A DNA stretch of 64,000 nt from Sulfitobacter delicatus (lineage in GTDB: Bacteria > Pseudomonadota > Alphaproteobacteria > Rhodobacterales > Rhodobacteraceae). The position numbers and the translations under genes are program-made. Under the pieces are notes generated by a model that saw nothing but the letters and a program-made list of their open reading frames with translations, was not told the origin of the DNA and did not search any database. Shown here in pieces: positions 50,913-59,197 of this stretch. How positions within the stretch are numbered: position 1 is the stretch's first letter; every line of letters begins with the position of its first letter. The stretch covers positions 62,001 to 126,000 of the forward strand of contig NZ_FNBP01000011.1 of NCBI RefSeq assembly GCF_900102535.1, in the 5' to 3' direction.

Positions 50913-51681
50913 ATGACGAGAGAGGCAAAATCCACCCCGAAGACGGCGGTTTTGTACCGAATGGTGATGGAGGAGCATGTTTGTCCCTATGGGCTGAAAA
51001 TCGAAGGACCTGCTTGAGCGGTAGGGGTATTCGATTGAGGACCGGCCTCTGAACACCCGCGAGGAAACGGATGCTTTCATGGAAGAACACGGTGTCGAAA
51101 CGACTCCGCAGACCTTTATCGGCAATGAAAGAATTGGTGGCTATGACGCGCTGAGGGAATTTTTCGGCCAGGACGTAAAGGATGACGACGAGACGACTTA
51201 TCAACCCGTCATTGCGATATTCGCGGTCGCATTCCTTATGGCGCTTGGTCTCAGTTGGGCGTTTTACGGTTCGATCCTGACGCTGCGGGCATTCGAGTGG
51301 TTCATCGCGATCTCGATGAGCTTTCTTGCTGTTCAAAAACTGCAGGACGTCGAGACGTTTTCCACGATGTTTCTGAACTACGATCTGCTTGCCCAGAAAT
51401 GGGTGCGCTATGGCTATGTCTATCCCTTCGGCGAAGCACTTGCCGGTATTCTCATGGTCGCCGGTGCCTTGGTCTGGATCAGCGCGCCTGTTGCACTGTT
51501 CATCGGTACGGTCGGAGCGGCTTCAGTTTTCAAGGCCGTCTACATCGATAAGCGCGAGATCAAGTGCGCCTGCGTGGGCGGCGGTTCAAACGTGCCGCTG
51601 GGTTTCGTGTCCCTGACCGAAAACCTGATGATGATATTCATGGGCGTCTGGATGTCGGCGCGTGCGATGGGCCTCTTTTAG
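50913..51681 (+). pseudogene. Glutaredoxin-MauE fusion gene with a frameshift and an amber codon
   Basis: ATG 50913 (AAAGGAACG upstream) opens 'TAVLYRMVMEEHVCPYGLK', a glutaredoxin-like CPYG motif. An extra A in an A4 run (50997-51000) then leads to a stop at 51015. In the corrected frame the sequence reads 'SKDLLER', TAG (51022-51024, probably from CAG), 'GYSIEDRPLNTREETDAFME'. It continues intact as a MauE/DoxX-like membrane domain ending 'CACVGGGSNVPLGFVSLTEN'. ATG 51079 could still give the membrane part. Two independent lesions in 25 bp. Confidence 0.78.
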
Positions 51682-51683
51682 GC

Positions 51684-53777
51684 CTAACCATCCGTTTTCA
51701 AAGCGGTCACAGGGTCGCCAAGTGCGGCCCTGCTCAGCGCGTCGAGAACGGCTTCGGACGTCAGAACCTCGGACAGGATGATCCCGTCTGGCGCGTTTGG
51801 CCCGTAGACGATGTTGAACGGGATGCCAAACCTGTTGTGGCTTTCCAGATACCGGGAAATGTCAGTGTTGGGCCTAGTCCAGTCTGCCCGCATCGCAACG
51901 ACATTATCACCCCGCAGTTGGTCGACCACGGGCGCACGGTCCAGCACCAGCGTCTTGTTGGCCTTGCACGTCAGGCACCAGTCTGCGGTCACGTCGACAA
52001 AGACGGTTTTTCCCTGCGACACCAGTTTCGGTATCTCGGAGCGATCGAACGCGACCCAGTCCTGGCCCACCGCTCTCGTCTGCGGCGGGATTGTCAGCGC
52101 CGTCGGCACCAGAAGGCTGAGAACAGCAACCACCACCAGCGCTGTCGGGCGCGTCAATCTGCCCGGCAAACGTATTGTTGCGAGAAGAATGAAAAGGCTC
52201 GTCATAAGCAGCACGGTCATGGCCACCCGGCCACCCGCCACCCCTATCAGTACCCAGAGCAGCCAGATCGCGGTCCCGGCCAGAAGACCGGCAAGCACCC
52301 ATTTGACGACAACCATCCAACGTCCCGGCCTGGGCAACAACCGGACCAGACCAGGCTTCTCCGCCAGAACCAGATAGGGCAGGGAGAGCCCAAGCCCCAG
52401 AGCCGTGAAAACGAGAATGACATCAATCGGGCGCCCGGACAGGGCAAAGGCAACCGCTGTCCCCAAAAACGGGGCCGAGCAGGGCGTGGCCAGCACCGCC
52501 GCGAAGGCGCCTGTTGCAAAATCTCCGCCATACCCGTCGCGACCGCTTGATCTGGCCAGCCGTGACTGCAACCCGGAGGGCAATGAAACTTCGAACACCC
52601 CGAACAGATTGGCAGAGAACACGGCAAGCACCAGAAACATGACGGTCAGGAAAACAGGGCTTTGGAATTGCAGGCCCCACCCAACGGTGACGCCGACGGA
52701 TTGCAGAACCAGAATGATTGCGGCGAGGGCCCACATGAACACCAGAACGCCAAGCGCCGACATCAGGAACCCATTCCGGACCTCGTGCGCTGGCTTGTTT
52801 CCATGATTGAGAACCGATGTCAGCTTGATGGACAGGACAGGCAGAACACAGGGCATGACATTCAGGATCAGACCGCCAAGAAAGGCAAAGGCCGCAATCG
52901 CCAGGATTTGCGTCAGATCCGGCAGGTTCGCCATAACCTCGAATGGTGCACCCGGGATGCGGTCTGACCAAGCGGGCTGCGCTGTCACCGCGCGTGATCC
53001 ATCGGTCAAAGTCAGTTGCAGGGGCGGCGGATCCTCCCCTTGCGCGAGAAGAGGCAGCTTGGCCCAAAGGGCTGTTCCCGCATCATCGGTTCGGATGTCC
53101 GGTTTGCCAAAGGTGAATTCCGGCCCCAGTTCCGGAAAGATATCCGGCTTCACAAAGGCATTCGCACTGCGCGCCGTCACATAAAGCGCATCATCCGCGA
53201 TCACCGCCGTTTCGACAATGATGTCGCTCTCTTCGGGACCAAGCGGCACCCGCTGGGCATACTCCGAAATCAGGCCCGCCGCCTTCGCGTCAATCCCGGT
53301 GCCCGCCGGAATTGTCAGTGCGAGATCGAAATCATGCGGCACACAGACAGTCGAGCACGCCAGCAATGAAACACGCGCCTGCAATGTTGCGGACTGGCCC
53401 GCAGTTTCGAGAACTGCCTGAATGGGCAGGACGACACGGGTCTTGTAGCCAAAATTCTCGATGCCGAATGCCGTGAAGCGCTCAGGCGCGGGCCAGAGCA
53501 TCTGTGCGCTCACCAGATTTTCCGATCCATCCCATGAAATTTCAGGCGGCAGACCCACCTCGCCGGGCGAACGCCAATAGGCTTTCCAGCCCTCGGCCAG
53601 CTCGACATCCAGGCCAAGGGAAAGGGTTCTGGAGGTTTCCGCGACCCCATTTTCAACGGAGATGAGCCGGGCCGTGATTGTTGAATTCTCGTAGGTATCG
53701 CTCGATGCAGCAAAGCCCATGGAGGCCCAAAGGCAAGCCATGAGAAGGAAGAATAGGCGCAACGTGGTTCGCATCAT
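51684..53777 (-). CDS. scsB: ScsB/DsbD-like transmembrane thiol reductase
   Basis: 697 aa from ATG 53777 (GTG 53795 and ATG 53774 are alternatives). A signal peptide is followed by a periplasmic domain with 'LLACSTVCVPHDF'. The membrane domain follows with the paired cysteines 'LNVMPCVLPV' and 'LATPCSAPFLG', then a C-terminal thioredoxin domain with 'TADWCLTCKANK'. This carries electrons from cytosolic thioredoxin to periplasmic partners such as the ScsC/DsbA-like and TlpA-like proteins here. Scs proteins were named for suppression of copper sensitivity. Confidence 0.92.
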   Translation of the reverse strand: MMRTTLRLFFLLMACLWASMGFAASSDTYENSTITARLISVENGVAETSRTLSLGLDVELAEGWKAYWRSPGEVGLPPEISWDGSENLVSAQMLWPAPERFTAFGIENFGYKTRVVLPIQAVLETAGQSATLQARVSLLACSTVCVPHDFDLALTIPAGTGIDAKAAGLISEYAQRVPLGPEESDIIVETAVIADDALYVTARSANAFVKPDIFPELGPEFTFGKPDIRTDDAGTALWAKLPLLAQGEDPPPLQLTLTDGSRAVTAQPAWSDRIPGAPFEVMANLPDLTQILAIAAFAFLGGLILNVMPCVLPVLSIKLTSVLNHGNKPAHEVRNGFLMSALGVLVFMWALAAIILVLQSVGVTVGWGLQFQSPVFLTVMFLVLAVFSANLFGVFEVSLPSGLQSRLARSSGRDGYGGDFATGAFAAVLATPCSAPFLGTAVAFALSGRPIDVILVFTALGLGLSLPYLVLAEKPGLVRLLPRPGRWMVVVKWVLAGLLAGTAIWLLWVLIGVAGGRVAMTVLLMTSLFILLATIRLPGRLTRPTALVVVAVLSLLVPTALTIPPQTRAVGQDWVAFDRSEIPKLVSQGKTVFVDVTADWCLTCKANKTLVLDRAPVVDQLRGDNVVAMRADWTRPNTDISRYLESHNRFGIPFNIVYGPNAPDGIILSEVLTSEAVLDALSRAALGDPVTALKTDG

Positions 53778-53855
53778 CTTTTGGCTCGCTTCCACCCTTG
53801 TCCCGAGATCGAAATCCGAAGCACCTCTATGGCTGCATCTCCCGGTTGGTCAACT

Positions 53856-53872
53856 TTACAAACGGATACAAT
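53856..53872 (+). promoter_or_regulatory. TACA-N6-TACA direct repeat between scsB and the small-protein gene
   Basis: TTACAAACGGATACAAT, TACA units 10 bp apart. It is 79 bp upstream of scsB (opposite strand) and 196 bp upstream of the plus-strand gene at 54068. Near-identical to the sites at 32283 and 37220. Confidence 0.5.
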
Positions 53873-53992
53873 GTCGTTTGTGAAGCCATCCCGCTGCGAG
53901 AATAACGCGACGAAGTCCGCGTTCGTAGCAGGAAGGCCAATAGAAGCTTTTTTCTTCATTAAACATTTCAATCGCAACCGCGGCCTCCAACC

Positions 53993-54006
53993 TTCCAGCG
54001 CTGGAA
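53993..54006. promoter_or_regulatory. CueR-like palindrome without clear promoter hexamers
   Basis: TTCCAGCGCTGGAA is a perfect 14-bp palindrome like the dyads in the three copper promoters, 61 bp upstream of the small gene at 54068. At 19-bp spacing the flanking hexamers are CTCCAA and GAAACC, which are poor, so activity is doubtful. Confidence 0.35.
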
Positions 54007-54067
54007 ATTGAAACCAAATGCGGATGACTTAGTTGAACGCTTAGCAATTGAGAGAAGGAAGAAGATC

Positions 54068-54187
54068 ATGATGGATGGTGGAATGATGGGCGGCGGTATG
54101 ATGATTGGAATGGGACTTGTCTGGCTCCTTGTCATCGTGGTGCTGATTCTCGCAGTTATTGCGCTGGTGAAATACCTGCGTACGTAG
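54068..54187 (+). CDS. Met/Gly-rich mini membrane protein (39 aa), copy 1
   Basis: The sequence is M-M-D-G-G-M-M-G-G-G-M-M-I-G-M-G, followed by one membrane helix ('LVWLLVIVVLILAVIALVKY') and a basic end L-R-T. An AGAAGGAAGAAG purine tract lies upstream. A second gene of the same design is at 60644, ending in nearly the same V-A-L-V-K-Y-L-R. The Met-rich head on one helix suggests Cu(I) binding at the membrane, or a small pump subunit. Family not recognised. Confidence 0.65.
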   Translation: MMDGGMMGGGMMIGMGLVWLLVIVVLILAVIALVKYLRT

Positions 54188-54207
54188 CGGAAGGCCGGAG
54201 CGTCGCC

Positions 54208-56760
54208 ATGGCAGATGAAAGCAAGCCGGTCGTTATAGTTACCGGGTCGAGCGGGTATCTCGGGGCCGCGGTGGTGCGACGGCTGCACGGGTCCTACCGC
54301 GTCGTCGGACTTGACCGGTATTCGCCGCCCCATCCGCCGCATCAGGCCGAGTGCGTCTGTTTCGACATCACCGATCAGGCAAGTGTCGATACCGCGCTTG
54401 ATCGTGTGCGGCTGGCTTACGGCGACAGGATTTCCGCCTGCATTCACCTTGCGGGCTATTTCGATCTCAGCGGCGAGGATGATCCGGCGTATGATGCCGT
54501 TACAGTCGAAGGCTCGAAACGGCTGCTGAAGGGTCTTCAGGGGTTTGAGCTTGAACAGTTCGTCTTCGCTTCCACCATGCTTGCCCATGCGCCGACCGAG
54601 CCGGGGGAGCCGATAGACGAGGATCATCCTCTCGATCCTAGGTTTCCTTACCGCGCATCGAAGGTGCGCACGGAGAAGGTACTGCGCGAGGTAAGGGGCG
54701 ACGAGAAACTCGTGCTGATGCGCCCCGCCGGTATCTACGATGACAACGGGCAGTCGACTTTTCTGACCCACCAGATCGCCCGCATTCACGAACGACGATT
54801 CAGCGGCAAGGTTTATCCTGGCGATCTGTCGCGCGGGCAGGCGTTCCTGCATCTCGACGATTTTCTAGACGCGGTGGAACGTATCGTTGATCGGCGCGTC
54901 AAGCTGCCGGACGTTTTTCCGGTGCTACTGGGCGAGGCCGACCCGATACCCTTCGGCGAGTTGCAGCGCCTGATCGGGCGCGAGCTGCATGGCGAGGACT
55001 GGATCACCTGGAACGTGCCGTCCCAACTGGCCAAGCTCGGCGCCTGGACGGAAAACAAGGTATTTGGGGAGGATGCCTTCATCAGGGCATGGATGGTCGA
55101 TATTTCCAGCGATCACTACGAGCTAGACCTTTCGGCGGCGAAAAAGCACTTGGACTGGACGCCTGAACACAGTCTGCGCGACGACATGCCGGGCATCCTT
55201 CAGCGCCTGAAGGACGATCCCTACGAATGGTACGAAGCGAACGGGCTGAACGCCGCACGGGTCTCGGCGGCCAAGGTCGAAAACGCCGTGGCGGAAGAGG
55301 CTGCAGAGCATGCACCGACGGAGGCCGAGGCGAACGCGGATCGGCGCGAGCATGATCAACACATGCGGCAGATGCATTTTTCTATGCTCTGGGTGCATTG
55401 GCTGGTCATGGCGCTCGGCCTGTGGTTGGCCACCGCGCCATCGGTTTTCGGCACCTTCGATCAGACCGAATTCAGCTCGGCGGTCCAGCAGGTGACGGAG
55501 GATCGCGGGCTGTGGTCCGCCGCTACACGCAGTTGGCTGACCGCGTGGAACAATGTCTTCACCGGACTTGCCATCATGGTCTTTGCCGCCCTGTCGCTGC
55601 GCCATGGTAACGGCTGGGCGCAATGGGTGAATGCCGCGCTCGGCGTCTGGCTGCTGGCCGCGCCGCTGGTGTTCTGGACGCCGGACGCGGCCGTCTATGC
55701 CAACGACACGCTGATCGGCGCGCTGGTGGTCGCGCTGACAATCCTGATCCCGATGATGCCGGGCATGTCGCGCGAGGGGATGATGGACGATACCGATATC
55801 CCGCCCGGCTGGACCTACTGCCCCTCCACCTATGTCCAGCGCCTGCCGATCATCGCGCTCGGTGTCGTGGGCTTCATCCTGTCGCGCATCCTGTCGGCCT
55901 ACCAGCTCGGCCATGTAGACGGCGTGTGGGAGCCGTTCTTTTCATCGCCGGTCGCGCTGAATGGCACCGAATACATCATCACCTCCGATGTCTCGAAAGC
56001 CTGGCCCATTGCCGACGGCGGCCTTGGCGCAATGAGTTATATGTTTGAGATCATGATGGGCGTGATGGGCAGCCGCCTGCGCTGGCGCACGATGCCCTGG
56101 ATGGTCGCACTTTTCGGCATCGTTGTCGGGCCGCTTGGCGTGATCAGCATCTATTTCATCATCATTCAGCCGATTGCCATCGGCACCTATTGCACGATCT
56201 GCCTGATGGCGGCGCTGGCCATGCTGATCATGATCCCGTTCTCGCTCGATGAAATCGTCGCGATGGTGCAGTTCATGGTCTGGAATACGCGCCGGGGCAG
56301 ACCGTTCTGGCGCGCGTTCTTCAGGGGCGATGCTCTGCCCGGTGGCACAACGGGGGGCGAAATGAGCTTCGACGCGCGACCGATGCAGATCTTTCGACAA
56401 AGCGCACGCGGCGTCACCGTACCATGGACACTCGGGCTGAGTGCTGCGATCGGGGTCTTCCTGATGTTGTCGCGCGCGATCTTTGGCAATGAAGCGGCCA
56501 TGGCGAACAGCGATCACCTGCTGGGCGCACTGGTCCTGACCACTGCGGTCATCGCCTGGGCCGAGGTCGCGCGCCCGTTGCGGTTCCTTAACATCCTCTT
56601 CGGCCTCTGGCTCATTGTCGCGCCTTGGTTCCTGGGCGGAGGCACGGTGGCAGGCAGCCTTGTCGGTATCCTCGCCGGGATCGCTCTCATCGCGCTCAGC
56701 CTGTCGCGTGGGAAGCGCAGCGAGGAACACTATGGGAGTTGGGACAGGTTCATTTTTTGA
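54208..56760 (+). CDS. Fusion: NAD-dependent epimerase (SDR) + SPW repeats + VKOR-like domain
   Basis: 850 aa. Residues 1-340 are an extended SDR: 'VTGSSGYLGAAVVRRL' cofactor loop, 'FPYRASK' with the Y-x-x-x-K pair, then 'LMRPAGIYDDNGQ'. Residues about 395-525 are an SPW-type membrane repeat ('WNNVFTGLAIMVFAALSLRH'). About 540-680 is a VKOR-like four-helix unit with the redox pair Cys662-T-I-Cys665, but without the second loop Cys pair; Cys538 is the only other Cys in it. About 715-845 is a second SPW-type repeat. It may reoxidise Dsb proteins; the SDR substrate is unknown. Confidence 0.85.
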   Translation: MADESKPVVIVTGSSGYLGAAVVRRLHGSYRVVGLDRYSPPHPPHQAECVCFDITDQASVDTALDRVRLAYGDRISACIHLAGYFDLSGEDDPAYDAVTVEGSKRLLKGLQGFELEQFVFASTMLAHAPTEPGEPIDEDHPLDPRFPYRASKVRTEKVLREVRGDEKLVLMRPAGIYDDNGQSTFLTHQIARIHERRFSGKVYPGDLSRGQAFLHLDDFLDAVERIVDRRVKLPDVFPVLLGEADPIPFGELQRLIGRELHGEDWITWNVPSQLAKLGAWTENKVFGEDAFIRAWMVDISSDHYELDLSAAKKHLDWTPEHSLRDDMPGILQRLKDDPYEWYEANGLNAARVSAAKVENAVAEEAAEHAPTEAEANADRREHDQHMRQMHFSMLWVHWLVMALGLWLATAPSVFGTFDQTEFSSAVQQVTEDRGLWSAATRSWLTAWNNVFTGLAIMVFAALSLRHGNGWAQWVNAALGVWLLAAPLVFWTPDAAVYANDTLIGALVVALTILIPMMPGMSREGMMDDTDIPPGWTYCPSTYVQRLPIIALGVVGFILSRILSAYQLGHVDGVWEPFFSSPVALNGTEYIITSDVSKAWPIADGGLGAMSYMFEIMMGVMGSRLRWRTMPWMVALFGIVVGPLGVISIYFIIIQPIAIGTYCTICLMAALAMLIMIPFSLDEIVAMVQFMVWNTRRGRPFWRAFFRGDALPGGTTGGEMSFDARPMQIFRQSARGVTVPWTLGLSAAIGVFLMLSRAIFGNEAAMANSDHLLGALVLTTAVIAWAEVARPLRFLNILFGLWLIVAPWFLGGGTVAGSLVGILAGIALIALSLSRGKRSEEHYGSWDRFIF

Positions 56761-56791
56761 AGGGGCGTCACAAAAAGATTGCCAAGCGTCC

Positions 56792-56822
56792 TTGACCTTC
56801 CAGTAGGTGGAAGGACTATCTG
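56792..56822 (+). promoter_or_regulatory. CueR-type promoter of the second cueR cassette
   Basis: TTGACC (56792-56797), 19 bases with the dyad CTTCCAGTAGGTGGAAG, TATCTG (56817-56822), 26 bp upstream of the cueR start, so the regulator gene is under its own type of promoter. Confidence 0.8.
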
Positions 56823-56848
56823 GTGTTTCAAGGAGAGGGTTGCCAGCT

Positions 56849-57277
56849 ATGAACATTGGAAATGTTTCGGAACAGAGCGGTTTGCCCGCAAAAACAATCC
56901 GGTATTACGAGGATATCGGACTCGTGCAACCGTCGCGGCGTGAAAACGGGTACCGCGATTTTGCTGTTCAGGATCTGCACAAGCTGGCGTTTCTCGGCCG
57001 GGCGCGGTCGTTGGGTTTCGGCATCGAGGAATGTCGCACGCTGTTGTCATTGTACGAGGACCGCGAGCGGTCCAGCGCCGACGTCAAGGCGATCGCCCAA
57101 AGTCACCTCGCGCGGGTGGATCAAAAAATCGAGGAGTTGCAGGCGCTTAGCGCGACGCTTCGTGATCTCGTTGTTCGGTGTCATGGCGATGATTGTCCCG
57201 ACTGCCCGATAATGGATGATCTGACGCCTTCCGACCTCGCGGGGACGCGAAAACATCCCGCTGGAACAACCCTCTGA
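56849..57277 (+). CDS. cueR: Copper-responsive MerR-family regulator, second copy
   Basis: 142 aa from ATG 56849; the longer frame overlaps the promoter. HTH 'SEQSGLPAKTIRYYEDIGLV'. C-terminal loop Cys111, Cys116, Cys119 ('RCHGDDCPDCPIM'): one more Cys than the copy at 49432, and a longer tail. About three quarters identical to that copy over the N-terminal 110 residues by eye. First gene of the cassette that runs to the window end. Confidence 0.9.
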   Translation: MNIGNVSEQSGLPAKTIRYYEDIGLVQPSRRENGYRDFAVQDLHKLAFLGRARSLGFGIEECRTLLSLYEDRERSSADVKAIAQSHLARVDQKIEELQALSATLRDLVVRCHGDDCPDCPIMDDLTPSDLAGTRKHPAGTTL

Positions 57278-57296
57278 ACACTGGTAAATTAGCCGC

Positions 57297-57635
57297 ATGC
57301 ACTTTGTCGCCCGCCTCATCATGATAGCCGTCCTTGCCGCCTTCGCGGCAAGCTCGGTTGTGCATGCGGCCGGTTCGGCCAGAATGGCATCTGAAATGAT
57401 CGCAGCCGGAGCTGAAATGCCAGGTGCCGACTGTGAGGCGTGCGATGGTTCGGCGGGACCCTCAGGCATCGCTTGCGATTTCGTGTGCAACTCGGCGACC
57501 GCCGTCGCGCTGGTGGGAGCCTCGGCGGAATTTGGTCTAATTGCAGTTTCGAGCGCCCATGGACTGCCGATCGCGCGGGATTTTAGCGGTCTGATCAGCC
57601 CACCTGCCAAACAGCCTCCAAGATTCCTTCTCTGA
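57297..57635 (+). CDS. Small secreted Cys-containing protein
   Basis: 112 aa, signal peptide 'LIMIAVLAAFAASSVVHAAG'. The mature part has four Cys in 'DCEACDGSAGPSGIACDFVC' and ends with 'PPAKQPPRFLL'. The spacing of Cys suggests a periplasmic metal site. It resembles small copper-locus proteins of the DUF2946 type in size and layout, but I cannot confirm that. 19 bp after cueR. Confidence 0.6.
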   Translation: MHFVARLIMIAVLAAFAASSVVHAAGSARMASEMIAAGAEMPGADCEACDGSAGPSGIACDFVCNSATAVALVGASAEFGLIAVSSAHGLPIARDFSGLISPPAKQPPRFLL

Positions 57636-57776
57636 ACTGACACGCGCCGCGGCTTCGCAGCCGCAGTGTCATGCCGTGACGCCGGAGCCATGCTGCTTCG
57701 CGCTGCGGGTATTCCCCAACCGCAGTTGCCGCTTTGGCTCCGGCGGAGGACCGAATTATCAGAGAGCCCCAGTCCG

Positions 57777-59177
57777 ATGTCTTTCAACTACAAAACTACC
57801 GTCACGCGCCGCGCCTTTGTCGCGTCGTCGCTCGCGGGTGTGATGTCCGCCACCCTGCCTTTTCCGAGGATGGCAGAAGCCGCCACCCGGAAATTCTCAC
57901 TCCGGGCCGCACCGGGAAGCACACGGCTTGTTCCCGAGCCACATCCGGACACTGCGGCCTGGTGCTACAACGGTAAGGTCCCGGGCCCGGAGATCCGCAT
58001 TCGACAAGGTGATCGCCTTCAGGTCGAGGTTATGAATGACCTTGCGGAGGAAACCACTGTGCATTGGCATGGCATCCGGCTTCCCAACGCAATGGACGGG
58101 GTGCCGCACTTGACACAGGGACCGATCGCCCCGGGCGACAAGTTCGTCTACGAATTCGATGCAGTCGATGCCGGCACCTTCTGGTATCACCCACATCAGC
58201 GCAGCTTCGAGCAGGTCGGGCGCGGTCTCTACGGTCCCCTTATCGTCGAGGAGGCCAATCCACCTCGGGTCGACCGCGATGTTACTTGGGTCCTGGACGA
58301 CTGGCGTCTGGCCGAGGACGCATCGATTTCGGATGATTTCGGCAATGCCCATGACTTAAGCCACGCTGGCCGCCTCGGGAACACTGTGACGATCAACGGT
58401 CACGTGCCGGAAACACTCGAGGTGGCATCGGGGGAACGGATCCGCCTCCGCCTGATCAACGCGGCGAATGCCCGGATCTTCGCACTCGATTTCGGGGACC
58501 ATACACCGCGCATCATCGCGCTCGACCGGCAACCCGTCACGCCGCATGAGCCGCGGGACGGTGTTGTCGTTCTTGGACCCGCAATGCGCGTCGATGTGAT
58601 CCTGGATTGCACCGGCAAGCCAGGCGCACAAGCCCAGCTTGTAGACCGTGCGTACCGCGGGAACGATTTTCGAGTCCTCGATTTCACCTACGCTGAAACC
58701 GCCCTGCGCGAGGCCACACCCGACTGGCCGATCGCATTGCCCACCAACCCCATTCCGGAACCTAACCTGAGATCCGCGCAGCGTCATGAGGTGACGTTCA
58801 CCGGCGGCATGATGGGCGGCGGTATGATGGGCATGATGCATGACGGGCGCGGCATCTGGTTTGTCAACGGAAAGGCCGCCGAGGGCCATGTGCTCGATCC
58901 GTTCCTGACGTTGGAACGCGGTGCCAGTCACATCCTCGAGATGACCAACGCGACCGCCTTCGACCACCCGATCCATCTGCATGGCCATTCGTTCCGGGTG
59001 ATCAGCCGAAATGGTACGCCGACGCAGCATCGTGAATGGCAGGACACGGTGCTGATGGCGCCCCGCGAACGGGTCGAGATCGCCTTCGTCGCCGACAATC
59101 CCGGCGACTGGATGTTCCACTGCCACATTCTCGAACACCAAGCCGCGGGAATGATGGGCGTGATCCGCGTCGCATGA
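57777..59177 (+). CDS. Multicopper oxidase (three-domain), second cassette
   Basis: 466 aa from ATG 57777. Tat leader 'TVTRRAFVASSLAGVMSATL'. Motifs: 'TVHWHGIRLPNAMDG', '[19 protein letters not shown]', 'FDHPIHLHGHSFRV' and 'MFHCHILEHQAAGMM'. A Met-rich loop 'GGMMGGGMMGMMHDGRG' lies near the T1 site, as in cuprous oxidases. It oxidises Cu(I) in the periplasm by inference. Confidence 0.92.
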   Translation: MSFNYKTTVTRRAFVASSLAGVMSATLPFPRMAEAATRKFSLRAAPGSTRLVPEPHPDTAAWCYNGKVPGPEIRIRQGDRLQVEVMNDLAEETTVHWHGIRLPNAMDGVPHLTQGPIAPGDKFVYEFDAVDAGTFWYHPHQRSFEQVGRGLYGPLIVEEANPPRVDRDVTWVLDDWRLAEDASISDDFGNAHDLSHAGRLGNTVTINGHVPETLEVASGERIRLRLINAANARIFALDFGDHTPRIIALDRQPVTPHEPRDGVVVLGPAMRVDVILDCTGKPGAQAQLVDRAYRGNDFRVLDFTYAETALREATPDWPIALPTNPIPEPNLRSAQRHEVTFTGGMMGGGMMGMMHDGRGIWFVNGKAAEGHVLDPFLTLERGASHILEMTNATAFDHPIHLHGHSFRVISRNGTPTQHREWQDTVLMAPRERVEIAFVADNPGDWMFHCHILEHQAAGMMGVIRVA

Positions 59178-59197
59178 GACCCGGAGGAGGACAAGAA

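Noticed and set aside
17850..51681. Amber codon reassignment as the explanation for recurrent in-frame TAG
   Set aside because: Several intact genes here also end in TAG (for example the 54068 gene), and nearby frameshifts show decay or read errors. Kept only as a point to check.
53774..53977. 67-aa open frame on the minus strand upstream of scsB
   Set aside because: It covers the direct repeat at 53856, has no domain and overlaps the scsB start; a control region is the better reading.
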